A stretch of DNA of 64,000 nucleotides from the NCBI GenBank assembly GCA_935421135.1, contig OW285194.1, positions 12,609,376 to 12,673,375 on the forward strand, given 5' to 3'. Numbering within the stretch: the stretch's first letter is position 1; each line of letters begins with the position of its first letter. The notes beneath the pieces are model-generated. The model saw nothing but the letters and a program-made list of their open reading frames with translations, was not told where the DNA came from and did not search any database. Both the position numbers and the translations under genes were made by a program. Shown here in pieces: positions 46,403-58,256 of the stretch. The DNA comes from Bugulina stolonifera. Taxonomy: Eukaryota; Bryozoa; Gymnolaemata; Cheilostomatida; Bugulidae.

Positions 46403-46408
46403 TACATC

Positions 46409-47307
46409 TATTACTAACAACCAAATAAGCTAATTTAAATTAGAGTCCGAGACAATCTTTTAACCTGTTTTACGGCTACATTAAACATATCATTATATTT
46501 CACTCTAGATAACACAGCAACATAAACAACAACAATTAATTTTTTTGAGTATTGTACTGCGTGCTATGACTCTCAGCAGGTGATCCCGGAAATAATATTT
46601 ATTACATCAAAGGGTATTTGTTCCAGAACAAGCATTTGTCATGCTTGAACGCTCACATTGCATTCGTTATTAAACTTTTCATGCTACGAATAAAGCTAAA
46701 TACAAGTAATAAGGCAATTTGATATGAACATTTGAAATTTGTCACTAAAAATAAAACATACAGTCTGCAAACGAGGTTTCGGAGCTGTTTTTAAAACTAT
46801 TCATTGTCCAATCAAAAATGGATTATTCTGCAGGAGATGGCAATTAGAACCCTCCTTTCACATGTCCAATAATTAGTGTCAACCTGTGCATAAAATAGAA
46901 TATAAAGATTAATAATTACTGCTTTACGATAAGATAAACAATAGGTTTAATTTTCCAATCACTGTGCACAATTTTGTTATTGGACATGTCAAAGGAGGTT
47001 TCCATTCGCCATCTCCTGCAGAATACACTGTGATGTCACACCCTTGATGCATGTCAGCTAACAAACTAAATAAAGAATAAGTGCATGCAGACTAGTGATA
47101 TCTGACCAATAAAACTTGTTTTTAATTTAAATACCAGTTTAATAGCAATTGTTCTTACATCATTCTTTCAAGTAAATTTACAATGTAAATAATTATATAC
47201 ATGTCAACCATTTTCCCAGCAAATGGTTTACATACATGTGTATAATATATTATGGTGAGTTCATCATGTTGAAGCTTGTTAAAGGCTAAACAGATAGCAG
47301 TCTGTTT
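46409..47307. other. Intergenic interval with a MITE
   Basis: Holds the element at 46,824-47,025 (separate entry). Otherwise AT-rich without a supportable gene. Confidence 0.4.
46824..47025. mobile_element. ~200-bp MITE, family 3
   Basis: Inverted ends beginning TTCTGCAGGAGATGGC and extending about 45 bp (shared CCTCCTTT, CACATGTCCAATAA with mismatches), flanked by TA on both sides. TA target and no coding capacity fit a mariner-type MITE. Only one copy lies in this window. Confidence 0.8.
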
Positions 47308-48591
47308 TTATTGGGCATTGGCCATGAGCTTTGCAGTTTTTTGAAGTTCACCCATGCAGATCACTTCCATTAAACCTGTCAAAACCATAGCAAACTCGTT
47401 TATTTCGAGCTCGGGGCGGTAGGTCATGTTGATTTTGAAAATGTGTGGAAAGTCTGGATTTGGTCTCACAGTAGCAGTTCTTTCATGTGCTAGTAATTGG
47501 TAGAAAGAAACAAAGGGCTTCTCCGTTATTGTGACAGTACGTGACACTAGCATTTGACCTTTAGTGTCATAGAATGTAGGTGGGTGTTTGTCAACATGTT
47601 TGCTCCCTAATGATGTGCCCAGACATTTTATTTCAGTCGACCTGAAATTTCCCATCGAAGTTATGTGAAACAAGTAGTTCTTCTGATTGTCCAATACTTG
47701 CATGTAGGTTTCATCATTACATTTTTCTTCACAGTTAATATAGCCTATGATAGTGCCTTTCAGACTCATTTCATATACTTTATATATTATGGAGTCTAAG
47801 GTACGCTTAAAGCTGGTATCCTGTATCGGTCTTAAGATAACATCATGAGTTGAAAATTGCTTAAGGAGGTGCCCAATGGCGGGCACGTCATCACTCATGT
47901 GTAATCGGTTATTGACGCCTGATCTGTATTGAAAAACAGGTTGCTGTGACTGGGGAATGTAGCTATTATAGAATGCGCAAAACACTACTCTCATTTTCTG
48001 AACTGCAGTTAAACTGTCAAAGCCTCGATGGAAAAAAATGTTTCTTTCATTTCCATCGTTTTTTGGGTGGTCATTTCTGTCTCTGAGAGGGAGCACTGTG
48101 TATGCACTCTCAACTTCTACAAATCCTGCTTTGCCTTGCTCATCTATATCATCTATTAAACTTTTCAGGTGGATTTTACTACCAAGTTGTCTTATGTTCT
48201 CAGTCGTTACCTCTATTACAATCTTTCCATCTTCATCTTCTGCCCCTTGAAGGTAGATGGTGCCAGCATCCCTGAAGTTCATACCGCCACCATCTTCTCG
48301 AAATCTCATTTTCAAACTCACAAAGCCACTGAGATCTCCGTCAACCTTGACCAGACACCGTGTGTGATGCGGGTAGACTGCCACCCGTATTGAGACTTCA
48401 GAAGCTTGATGGTCAATGATGAATCGAAAAGAGTTCTCGTTGCCTCGCGGCAACTGGTCATCCTTACGGATCGCAAATGAGTAATATTCTCGATTACTTG
48501 CATCAGTTTTACAATAATTAAGTGTTGCTTGATATGCATCTTTAAATGCACTATTTATAAACTCTTCAACATCCGTGTACTTACCAGCCAT
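47308..48591 (-). CDS. Uncharacterised scramblase/tubby-like protein, paralogue 2
   Basis: A single-exon frame of 427 aa starting MAGKYTDVEEF. It aligns along its full length with the 33.7-kb protein: VKVDGDLSG against VKMYGDLSG, TAVQKMRVVFCAFYNSYI against DAMQKIRILFSAFYSHYL, IQDTSFKRTLDSIIYKVYEM against IQDTGFKCSLDSTIYKEYQM, and LEINEFAMVLTGLM against VEINEFSMILTGLM. The fold inference (scramblase or tubby-C-like barrel with a hydrophobic C-terminus) is the same and tentative. No introns, signal peptide or obvious catalytic motif. The two intact paralogues and one relic flank the Polinton-like element, so the element probably landed in a tandem gene family. Confidence 0.75.
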   Translation of the reverse strand: MAGKYTDVEEFINSAFKDAYQATLNYCKTDASNREYYSFAIRKDDQLPRGNENSFRFIIDHQASEVSIRVAVYPHHTRCLVKVDGDLSGFVSLKMRFREDGGGMNFRDAGTIYLQGAEDEDGKIVIEVTTENIRQLGSKIHLKSLIDDIDEQGKAGFVEVESAYTVLPLRDRNDHPKNDGNERNIFFHRGFDSLTAVQKMRVVFCAFYNSYIPQSQQPVFQYRSGVNNRLHMSDDVPAIGHLLKQFSTHDVILRPIQDTSFKRTLDSIIYKVYEMSLKGTIIGYINCEEKCNDETYMQVLDNQKNYLFHITSMGNFRSTEIKCLGTSLGSKHVDKHPPTFYDTKGQMLVSRTVTITEKPFVSFYQLLAHERTATVRPNPDFPHIFKINMTYRPELEINEFAMVLTGLMEVICMGELQKTAKLMANAQ

Positions 48592-48860
48592 ACTACAGAT
48601 TACCCTGCAATCTGCACACTCCTAATTAAATAATTTAGTTCATTTTCAAAGTCAAATTTCATTTATTTCTTAAACCGCACAGATGAAATAATTCGCATAT
48701 TTGTTCTACAAAACTTCATAATAATATTATTGTGCATGCTCTACAAAAGTTGTGGAGGGAAAGCAAATAAAACATTGTATCATGGGTATTTATACACATG
48801 CCTGACGAGGTAGAAATTATGGTGTAGCAATCTTTAACTGGGGCAGCTCTGTTGCAATTA

Positions 48861-49018
48861 GGTGCAGTAGTGGAGAAATTTAGATAGTCTTAGTTCCTTG
48901 TTTGTGGTTGGGGTTTGGGGTAAGGGCGGTCAACCGGCAAAATACAGAGAAGACAACTTCTCCTGCTTCAGTTTTGGCGAAGAACAAAGGCTATCTCAAA
49001 TTTCTCCACTTCTGCACC
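48861..49018. mobile_element. 158-bp MITE, family 1, copy 2
   Basis: Same length, ends and TA flanks as 13,051-13,208; only a few base differences seen. The near-identity implies fairly recent activity. Confidence 0.88.
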
Positions 49019-49027
49019 TAACTCCTC

Positions 49028-49104
49028 TGCTGACAGGGGCTGCAGGGTGCTGACAGGGGCTGCAGGGTGCTGACAGGGGCTGCAGGGTGCTGACAGGGGC
49101 TGCC
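49028..49104. repeat. 20-bp tandem repeat
   Basis: Nearly four perfect copies of GCTGACAGGGGCTGCAGGGT directly beside the MITE end. Confidence 0.92.
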
Positions 49105-49394
49105 TTAACTCTAGTTCTTAACTGTCCTTTTGTAGATTAGTTACATTTTAAAAACCTATTTACTTACATTTAGAATACAACAAACAGTAAAATAAAACAT
49201 TGTATGATACTAAATGTTGTATTATTATATCATTATGATCATTCCAAAAATTCACCTTGCATAGTAGCTATGCGCCATTACCTGTAGCTCACTAAGAATT
49301 CTGATCAGCTGTATATCTTTGTAGCTATTAGATTATTGAAGCTTATAATATGAGTGACAGGAACTAGGCTCTGACAGGAAGAGCTCACCTTCCA

Positions 49395-49480
49395 TGACAA
49401 GAGTGTGTGGTACTTGAATCCCTGACCATAAGGTTTACAAACAAGCAAGTTGGCCACTACACCATCCTGCTGCCCCTACC
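49395..49480 (-). repeat. tRNA-derived SINE head, family S2, copy 2
   Basis: Read on the minus strand: A box TGGTGTAGTGGCCAACTTG, then B box GGATTCAAGTACC (plus 49,409-49,421). The spacing is tRNA-like. Related to the head at 27,318-27,415. Confidence 0.7.
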
Positions 49481-51793
49481 TTGTAAACATAATGCAAACA
49501 TGGCTTAAGTTAATGTTCTTAGGATTTATCTGCTCTTGATAGCCCTGCTAGTTTTGCTGCATATTCTGACTTACACAGCTATTGCTATTTAATATTAACA
49601 TTATTCAACTTATACAATATGTACTTAAATACAATTCATACTGTAGTTAGTTGCACATAAAAGCCTTTCTTGAGCAAATTTATTCAGTCATGATGTAATT
49701 GATGAAAATTTACAAAAATAAAATTTGAAATTGCTCTTAATTGATGTGACAAAACAACACCATGTCTAACTAACATTCACTTAAACTAAAAAATTTAGAA
49801 GTTGAAAAAGTAGGTTTGGCATGGTTAAACTTGGGGAGCTTTATAAAGTATTATTTTCAGCTGGTTTTATTTATCACTAATTGATCAAAACGCAAACCCC
49901 TCCCATCAAATAATCATAAATAATAACCTGGAGGCTTGATTAGAACAATTTTTTAAAGATTCTTCAAGTGAAGATGGCTAAATATGAGTTTACTATTCCA
50001 AATTCCACAAAAAAATTGCGGCAGAGAATAAATAATATTTTACACATGGTTTCAACTTTAATTCAACTTAAATTTAGCTACATTAGATTGCTGCGATATC
50101 CAACTCCAAAGTTCATACTTGCAGATGATATATTATAATATTTGCTTCTGCATTTTTCATTCAAAAATGCTTTTTCTATTGAGTTTTATGTGTTGCTAAA
50201 AAGTTCTCATGTCATCTTGTAAAAGTTGGAAGAATCTCATCTGAGAGGTAGAAACGTACTCTTCAACACTTAGAATGTCTCTGTGAAATCTGGAGACTTG
50301 ACATGTATACCAACCGCAACCTGCAAACCAGCTGAAAATAATACTTTATAAAGCTCTCCGTTAAACTTAATGTAGAGCTTCCATCTTCTATTGATTCTGC
50401 AGTTTATTTTTAAAAAATGATATTTTGGCGAAAGGTTTTTTTCAGAAAAGCACATGTCTGGGGATGTTTGCTATACATTCACTAGGCACTCCCACAACAA
50501 GAAACTTTAAAAGCTTTACATCTTCTAGCTAAAGCTTTTTTGTCAGTATTAAAGTTGAAAAAATATTATATTATATATTTTATATAGGACACGTTGCTAT
50601 GGTATTTTCATGAATTTTATGTCTGAAGTCTTGGTACAAGTATGTCACATGCTGGCAAGAACCTGGGCACGCCTATCTATCCTTCTCTTTAGAACGTTCA
50701 GCCTAGCCTGTGGTGTGTTTAGTATGCTTTCCCTTCCTGCCAGAGAAAAGATAAATATGACATCACCATTACCCAGTGATCACAGTCTATTATCGCTCTC
50801 ATTTAAGGGTAATTTGTGACAGTATTTTACCAGCTACTCCAAACAGCATGACCATCATTTTTCTATTACCACGAAGAGTTATCTCCTCCTACTCATGCTT
50901 TAGTCTATACAAGAAGGAGTAAAGAACCTTATTTATAAATTTCTACCAGCATGGAAGGGATTGTCTACTCTTGCTTCTTTTCACAATAATATGCATTGTA
51001 TTAATTGTACTAGTAGTCAAGGAGTAAGAGAGGAAGGAGGCTTGTCTATGAAAACCTGTATATATGTTACAATGAGCTTCCGGGTACTTGGTAAAGTCAG
51101 AAGAAAAGATGATGAATATTCTTCAAAAAGTAAAATTCACACATCAACTGAAATTAAAATATAAACAATGTCAACAATTATTTGTAACACTCTAATGAAC
51201 AGGCTGACTATATACACACTACATATTTCAATGGGATATGTAAATTCGCCAGATTTGAAGAAAATTGTGCACCTCAACATAAAATGACACGTTTTGCAAA
51301 TACCAACATGCTCAACAAAAAAGTGAAAATAATACTAATAGATTTAAACTTGCTGCAATTGGTGAAGTTTAAATCCAAATTTAAACTTTGCTCCTTCATA
51401 ATAAAAAAAACGTACAAATGAGCCAATTTGTGCAACACTTTTCTATACCATCAAGACTCCATATACTTCATTTGATTGATGGTGGATAGTTCAGATACTA
51501 TTTTAGTTGGTAAGCTAGTTTGTGGGCACTACAACATGCCCACACTAAATGAAAATAGTGCTCAAACTATAAACTATGTCAATAAATAATAATGTTTATC
51601 TCTCCATAGAAATGATTTTTATTGGATGCTATAACTGGGAGGAGCACATCGAACACAAAATTCTCCTAAACGAGCCTCCTTCCCTCTCTTACTCCTCGTA
51701 GTAGGCTACCTAATGAGTGAGGATGAACCTTAATCCCTAGGACATATCTATATGTATGTTAGCTGATATTACATGTAAATGTACATAATATAT
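49481..51793. other. Non-coding interval with two inverted-repeat pairs
   Basis: One pair is 49,835-49,868 with 50,327-50,356 (shared AGCTTTATAAAGTATTATTT and TCAGCTGG). The other is 51,008-51,040 with 51,666-51,704 (shared GGAGTAAGAGAGG, AAGGAGGCT). Each may mark an old non-autonomous element. A minus-strand open piece at about 50,640-50,735 (RESILNTPQARLNVLKRRID, after a CAG acceptor) could be a stray exon, but no partners were found. Confidence 0.4.
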
Positions 51794-54700
51794 TCATGTC
51801 ACAGTACTACCTGGGTATATATGAATTTTGCCGGGTCCAATTTCTGTTTTATACCATCCTTTGGGGGCAGTGTCATTAGCAGGTGCCCAAGACCTAGACT
51901 GCGTAGGTTTCCTTTCTCTGGAGAATGTCCTTTTGTATGTCTGTGGGCGCTCGGGTGGAGCCTGTGGAGGCTTGATTTGACTAGATAGAGCTGCTAAATA
52001 AAATCGCATGATGCTAAATACTAATGTCAAAGACTAAGTCCCAATGTTGCTCATTATATACAAATATTAAGATAAAATATCACTTTATTCATTTGTTAAA
52101 GTGTTATAACATTTAGACAGGTCATCAATAGTTCCGTAAGATTTCTGTCAAACACTGCTTCAATGAAGATTAAAGCGGTAATCTAATAGGTAGCCGGTCA
52201 TTGCGTTTTGAGTGGTCAGTGTGACGCAATGTATTACCTTGGTCAGCATAGCTCTTGCACGTGTCTAGCAGTGGATTTCTGTGAATCGGTTCCTGGAAGA
52301 AACATCACATATTTACTCACATTTTGATGTGATGATATGTGTAACTTGATATGACTAGTGGTGATATGTATGTTTAATAATGGTGATACATGTATGTACA
52401 GTGTTTAATATGTGACGATATGTAAGTTAAACATGTGGTGACATGACTGTGTCACCACATTGTATATGTTTGTATATGTTGTATAATGTTCAATAAATTG
52501 TATATGTTCAATAAATATCGATATACATGCATGTTCAACAAGCCATTGATTGGTGTCATTTCAATAATAATTTCTTATATGCGTGTTTGTTCTCTAATTT
52601 TTCCTCATGAAATCGTATTGATTAAAGGCTTCCATTTCTTATTATCTTGTTCATGTTGTCCTTAAAACTGTTTCTCTTATAATCATATCAGCTTATGTAA
52701 TGCCAAGGTTAATTATTCAAATAATAAATTATATCAGACTATCAGACATGTTTTGGATAGAGCTGAATTTTCAATCGTCACATTCTATCTACAGATTCAC
52801 CTATTGCTGCCTGTATCACTGCAACCAATACCAGAAAAGTTATGAAACTACTGCATATGATGTTGTCTAATTATGATGATGCATTATCAAACTTGTATCA
52901 TAATTTCTTCCACAATTAGTTCATTAAAACATTCTGCCACGCTAACCTGCTCGGATATATTGTCGCCTTGCTTTGCGTTGAGGGAACTTTTCTTTACTTG
53001 TTGCTCTTTCTCTAGCCTCAGTTTCCTAAGTTCACTTCTCACCAGAAAACCTTCTGGCTGTTTGGTTCCTGGAGGAAACTGCCACCTGCGGCCACATAGC
53101 AAGCAACGTCACTACACTTGCACATCTATGCAGATCTGCACTGACTATATACTACTCATCTACAAGTTCGCATTTCATATTATTTGTCTGCCAATTGTCG
53201 CACAGCTTGAGCAAAGACGCTGTTAGCTACATTTGTGTCAGTAGAGTCTGCTTATGACGCAGAATGGAGGTCGCTCTGTTAATCTGTTAATCCAGCAAAC
53301 CAGTTTTGGTCCAGAACAAGGCTAGTTGATCCTTTACATATATACTATGTGCCTGTGTTTGTTCTACTGCTAGTATGTCGACCACCATTCTCGTTAACAC
53401 TGCCACCATCAACTAAGCAACTTACTACACTGTACATGTATAATAATTATAGCTTGCATCAAATCTAAGATATTCTTATTTTTTTGCAGCCTATCACCGA
53501 CTATGTTAGTATTAGTATTGTACTGGTTCTGTCGACATGACAGTGCATTGTACTTAATCTGCTGATAGGAGGGCAGATTGCACTTACTCTGTTGGTGTGA
53601 CAGCATATTGCACTTACTTTGTTGGTATGACAGCCATGGTGCCATCCCCTGGTCTTCTCCAAGGGCCATCCACACTCTTCTTAGTCATGTTTATACCTCT
53701 GATGTGGGGCTTAAACTCATCCAACCTCACGCAGTAGTCTCTCTCATATATAGTGTCCGCTGCCCTAGGGCTACATTGCAAATGTGGAATAGAATAAAAA
53801 CTGTGCCATTACTTTAAACAGTTTTATACATAAATATTTCACTTTGTAACCCTAAAATTGTTGCACCCTGTGCATAAATTACAAATTGTTTGATTAGCGA
53901 GTTTGTTTCAATTTTGGTTTCTATGTCAGGACAAGATACTTTTTAGCCAATCATTAAATAGTATTCAAATGAATACCACAAAGGACGCTTACGGTTCTAT
54001 GTAGTCGGACATTGGACCCAGCCCACCATAACCAACTTTCTGTGCTCCAGATTTTGGCCTATTCACAAAAGATTTTTTGGACATTTCCTGAATTCCAACA
54101 CTCTTAGGTCGAGGCACTGTCGGATAGCCTCCAGTCTCTATGTATCGGAGCCCTTCTTGAGTATCTATACCAGCTATACATCTCTGCATATTAGGAATGT
54201 GCTTGTACATCTAGAGAGAAAATAATGTCAAAGTCAGATACTGTGGTATAGCCAATAGAACGGCATCTGGTGGATGATAGTGTCTATCTCGTAGTGCCAC
54301 ACAATCATTGGCTAATCTCCTCCAATCAGTGATAGCATTTCACTGAAGTACCCAGTAGTCGCATAAAGGAGGAGGCTAGCTGTATAATATCTTTATCAGG
54401 GCTCTCAAGTTCGGATTTTCAGTGCTTGCTCGGAGAGCTCGGGAGGTTTTCCATTATTAATGATTTTGGGAGATTTTCTCACATTAGATATATTTTCAAT
54501 TGAAATGCTTTAAAATCTCCAAATTAATCTTCAACTTATCTCATAGCTTGTGAGTTGCTTAGGAATTCTTAGGAAAAAGCTACTGATTTTATTACTTTCT
54601 AAGGGCAAGAACTAAATTCCATGTATGTACTGGGATTATTAGGCTGTGAGAAATTACTTAGGCTAACTCCATAGAAGGTGTCTTCGCGACCTCTTGGACG

Positions 54701-57700
54701 GACCCGGGTCGCAAATAGAATTTACAAGATGGCCGTCCGACCAAGGTCAGAAGGGCTATTGGCCTAGGATTTTGCTTGGCCGGACGAAACCATCCCTAGC
54801 TCATCGGCATACCTGATTTCTTCGCGCGAAAATGAGGATTTTGCTTTTGGCCCAGGCCGGTGGGTTCGCGACCCTGTGACGGATGTGTGCCGGAAAATAT
54901 TTTTGTAAATCGGCCTGGGTCTGAAGTTTAGGTCGCGAAGACACCTAGTGCTATAGATATGTACATGTAGGTGACCAACAGCTTTATTTATATATCTGAC
55001 CAATTACTAATAAAGTAATACTGCTACACTGCTCACACTGCAGTACATTGCGTATCTGCTTGGATTTTTGGACTGAGCAACTTGAGAGCCCTGTCTTTAT
55101 AGAGATAATAAACAATTTATCTTTGTCAACTAATCAACGCCAGGGACTGACTGGAGCTGGAGATGAAAATTACAAAATAAAATCATATTTTCTTGAAACG
55201 GGTGGGATTGTCTCCCCCTACCCCCCACCACCCCCCTCCTCCACACTATTTGTGCTGTGTTCGTGAAATTATAGAATATCTATGCTAATATAACCTTACA
55301 GCATCGTAAGACTCCAGTCTGTGTCCATATTTCTTTTTCCAATTCTCCACAGCATGCGCTTCGTTGTTAACACATTCTCGCCTAAAAAATATAAGATGAA
55401 ATTAGGTTTTCATTTACTCCGATATGTCCTATGAGTTAATCTTACCCTTTGAAACTGTCTTTAAACAGATGAATCATTACTTTAATAGAGAAAGACTCAG
55501 AGCAGTGCAGCTGGTGGTGAAATCTACCAAAATCTTCACAAACTTCTAACCTGTACCTGTAAAACTCCTTCTCATTGGCTGTCAGCTCTGTGGCTGGCAT
55601 CGTTTAGCTGATGGTAGTCGTTTAGCTGATGGTCTTAGTATAGCTATGTTGGTATATTAGTTAATACTGAAGCAGTGCATATGTAAGATATTTCTGATAT
55701 CGCATGCAAACACTGAACTAGTCGCATGAAATCTATATGCTGTTAGGTAACTTAACATTGATATTAACCAATGGTGATAACGGACATTTACTTAACAAAA
55801 TACATTGATATCATTGGACGACAGCATATACTATTCCATAATGAATATAAAATATCTATGTTAAGATATGCATGCATATTGTTTGCATTGAATGAAAGTC
55901 TAAATTTCTGTTTGAACTGGAACAATAGTAGTCATAGAGAGGTGAATAGAGTAAAAGGAGAGACAGCGCATGACAATATGCTATATTATATGGCAGCAAA
56001 GGCAGCACAGTATTTGTTTACATACATTGAACATTAATAGTATTACGTATTAATACAATTACATGTATATACTTAGCTCACATGGAATTGTATACAGATT
56101 GCGTTGTATAGCTAATGGATTTGCACCTACATGTACATTCTGCTGTCAGTTATCATAAAGTGACAAACTTGATTTCAAATTAAATTACTCAAAAATCACA
56201 TAAAACTCAATAACTAGCAGCTCAATGCAAAAACAATTTCTGAATTCCCCTTTCTACACGTATTACGAGACCAACACAAAGTTTAATTCATAACCATTTT
56301 TTCAGTCACGCTACAACTCAGACAAAAGTTTTGTGGAAAACTAGCCACACAGACACACATTAGCCCAAATTAAATATGTAACATAACTTTTTGGTGTATA
56401 ATAGGACTGTCAATAAAGTACAGACATTGCGTTACACGTAATCTACTTATCTCGAAAATATACATTCTACAGCAACGTAAGTTTACTCATTCTCTTTAGC
56501 TACAGCTATAGCATATAGCTGTAGCATATAGCTATAGCATATAGCTATAGCATATAGCTATAGCATATAGTGACAACATGGTAGGCCAAACTTCTGCATC
56601 ATCATGTTGATTTCAACATATAGATAAAAATTATGTACATATAATGTGTATTCCATGCACTCATCATCATGCTCTGTTCCTTAATCGTGTCTTACCACTA
56701 TGTCATGATTGTCACTATGCATACATGCAGGTGTATTAAATCCTTTTATCCCACACACTCTGTAGGTAAAACGTCAATACCGTTAGCATGAGTTGCGTTA
56801 CCATGTGATTGACTGAAGGCAAAATTTTGGAGAAAGAAAGGCTTCGCCAATTAGTGGGCAAATTTGAACAAAGTAAATAACAAGTCAGAAATAAAATCAA
56901 TTTATGAGTAGGATGAGGTTATTTTGTCAATTTCCCTATCACCATAAGGTAGGTGGAGGCAACCATAGATAACACCTATTATTATTATACTCAAGGTGAA
57001 CATAGTACCTACTGTGCATATAATACACTAAGTATAGTTTAGCTTCGGAAAACTGTATGTTCTACTAGGTATACAATAGTAGCCTACTGTATTTCCTCTA
57101 TTATATACTAGGTATACAATAATACCATAAATTTATTATCCTCTATGCAGGGAGCTTGTCTTTTGAGCATGCTGTACTGTATTTCCTGTACAGTACAGTA
57201 TTTCCTCTATTATACTCTTTGCTGTAGTCAAATAGACCACCACTAAGACTAATTCTATATTCTATATTTACTCAGCCATTAAACCCAAACAGCGTCCCCT
57301 TTGAAGTGCTATTCATTAGCACTAATGTACACAAAACCTCTTGTTACTACTACAAGGTTCAGTCCATGATAATAATTAATAATTACTCAGAGTTACACCA
57401 AAAAGTGGATAAATATTTGTTTACTATAATATTTAAACTGAGTAACATTAAATGGTAGTGGAATAGCTATCACGCCTTCTTGATCAATTTCTTCACCTAA
57501 TTTGTTTCTTATAAAAATAAAGCCAGGTCACGTTAAATCTTTTGGGTCCTTGGAGACTAGAAATAACTGTGTATGAATTACTTCTTAGTGAAATGCGTTT
57601 TTCAACTTACTTCTTCAAACTAGGTCTGCGTTTCAATAGGCACTAGGACGGTCATTCATAGTTGTTCTGCCTAATAACATATCCAGCACCTCAAATGAGA

Positions 57701-58256
57701 TAGCTGGTCCAATATCTGATATAGAATTCCACAGATGTGTTGAGTGGTATACAAGTACAAAACTCAATAGTGTAAATATTATTTCTTGATTTTCGAGTAA
57801 AAATTTCAAAATTTTGAGAGAAGTAAAATTGTTTGATGCTAAGCTGAAGAAAATTGTTAGTCGAAGTGCCATGTAACTCAATTTAGTATAGCACAGTTTC
57901 AGCAATTTATTGTTTATGTTGTGGTGTATTTTGCAGGCAGTTCAAACTGCTTTCAATGACTTTCTTACTGAATCTATTTTATTTCTTACAAAATTATCAA
58001 AAATATGGCACTTGATATGTTTTAGAATATCGCCATAGCCTTTGCATAAACAGGTTAAGACTGGCCAATTTTTTCGCCAAGCTACGATGGACTTGCACAT
58101 TTTGCATTTCGACACCATCTCAGACATACGACATAACAATAAACAATAAATAAGACCTTTGAGCCCACGATTGAACATCTCTTACCAGTATTCATTCTGC
58201 AGAGTCGTCCAATCGGGTAGAGGTTTGATAGCAGAACCGAAAGCAAATGCCGCCAT
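51794..58256 (-). CDS. Uncharacterised gene with two alternative first exons, possibly ciliary
   Basis: Common exons: 55,300-55,381; 53,993-54,210; 53,618-53,698; 52,947-53,085; 52,238-52,292; 51,794-51,993. First exon either 58,186-58,256 (MAAFAFGSAIKPLPDW..., giving 281 aa) or 55,557-55,600 (MPATELTANEKEFYR, giving 272 aa). Both end in phase 2 and join exon 2 in frame (RECVNNEAHAVENWKKKYG). Every junction has GT-AG and keeps frame to the stop. The protein has no signal peptide or membrane segment. It is rich in Pro, Lys and Arg, with turn-rich segments (GLRYIETGGYPTVPRPKS, PTKWQFPPGTKQPEGF, GWYKTEIGPGKIHIYPGSTV). Short helices alternating with Pro/Gly loops and the E..A..NW..KYG pattern recall ciliary microtubule inner proteins, but this is weak. 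I cannot name the family. Confidence 0.65.
53131..53156. repeat. Remnant of a Polinton-like element terminus
   Basis: Matches the last ~25 bases of the right end at 46,378-46,402 (AGATCTGCACTGACTAT then ACTACT), with two extra bases (AT) inside. It lies in intron 4 of the preceding gene. No opposite end was found nearby. Confidence 0.55.
54676..54946. mobile_element. 271-bp MITE, family 2, copy 3 (best preserved)
   Basis: Perfect inverted termini AGGTGTCTTCGCGACCT and AGGTCGCGAAGACACCT. Internal blocks GGTCGCAAATAGAATTTACA, AGATGGCCGTCCGACC and GGCCCAGGCCGGTG are shared with the copies at 20.8 and 35.7 kb. It lies in intron 2 of the possible ciliary gene. Confidence 0.9.
56505..56572. repeat. 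13-bp tandem repeat
   Basis: Five copies of AGCTATAGCATAT (one with GTAG), within the first intron of the minus-strand gene. Confidence 0.9.

Larger units (their letters stand above)
36735..46408. mobile_element. Polinton-like 9.66-kb element with DNA polymerase B, no integrase seen
   Basis: The element proper is 36,741-46,402, bounded by the direct 6-bp target duplication TACATC (36,735-36,740 and 46,403-46,408). Its ends are long inverted repeats (36,741-37,284 and 45,844-46,402) starting AGTAGTATAGTCAGTGCAG. Six-base duplications, repeats of several hundred bases and a 5'-AG start are the published hallmarks of Polinton/Maverick elements. Inside are two divergent spliced genes: a putative ssDNA-binding protein (minus) and a protein-primed-type polymerase (plus), with a palindromic repeat array between. 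Typical Polintons are 15-20 kb and also encode integrase, ATPase, protease and capsid proteins; none is visible here. GC content is clearly above that of the flanks. Near-identical repeats and intact genes indicate a young insertion. Confidence 0.88.

Noticed and set aside
57633..58178. Two minus-strand frames inside the first intron of the possible ciliary gene
   Set aside because: No recognisable domain, no splice pairing that keeps frame with neighbours, and composition like the surrounding intron.
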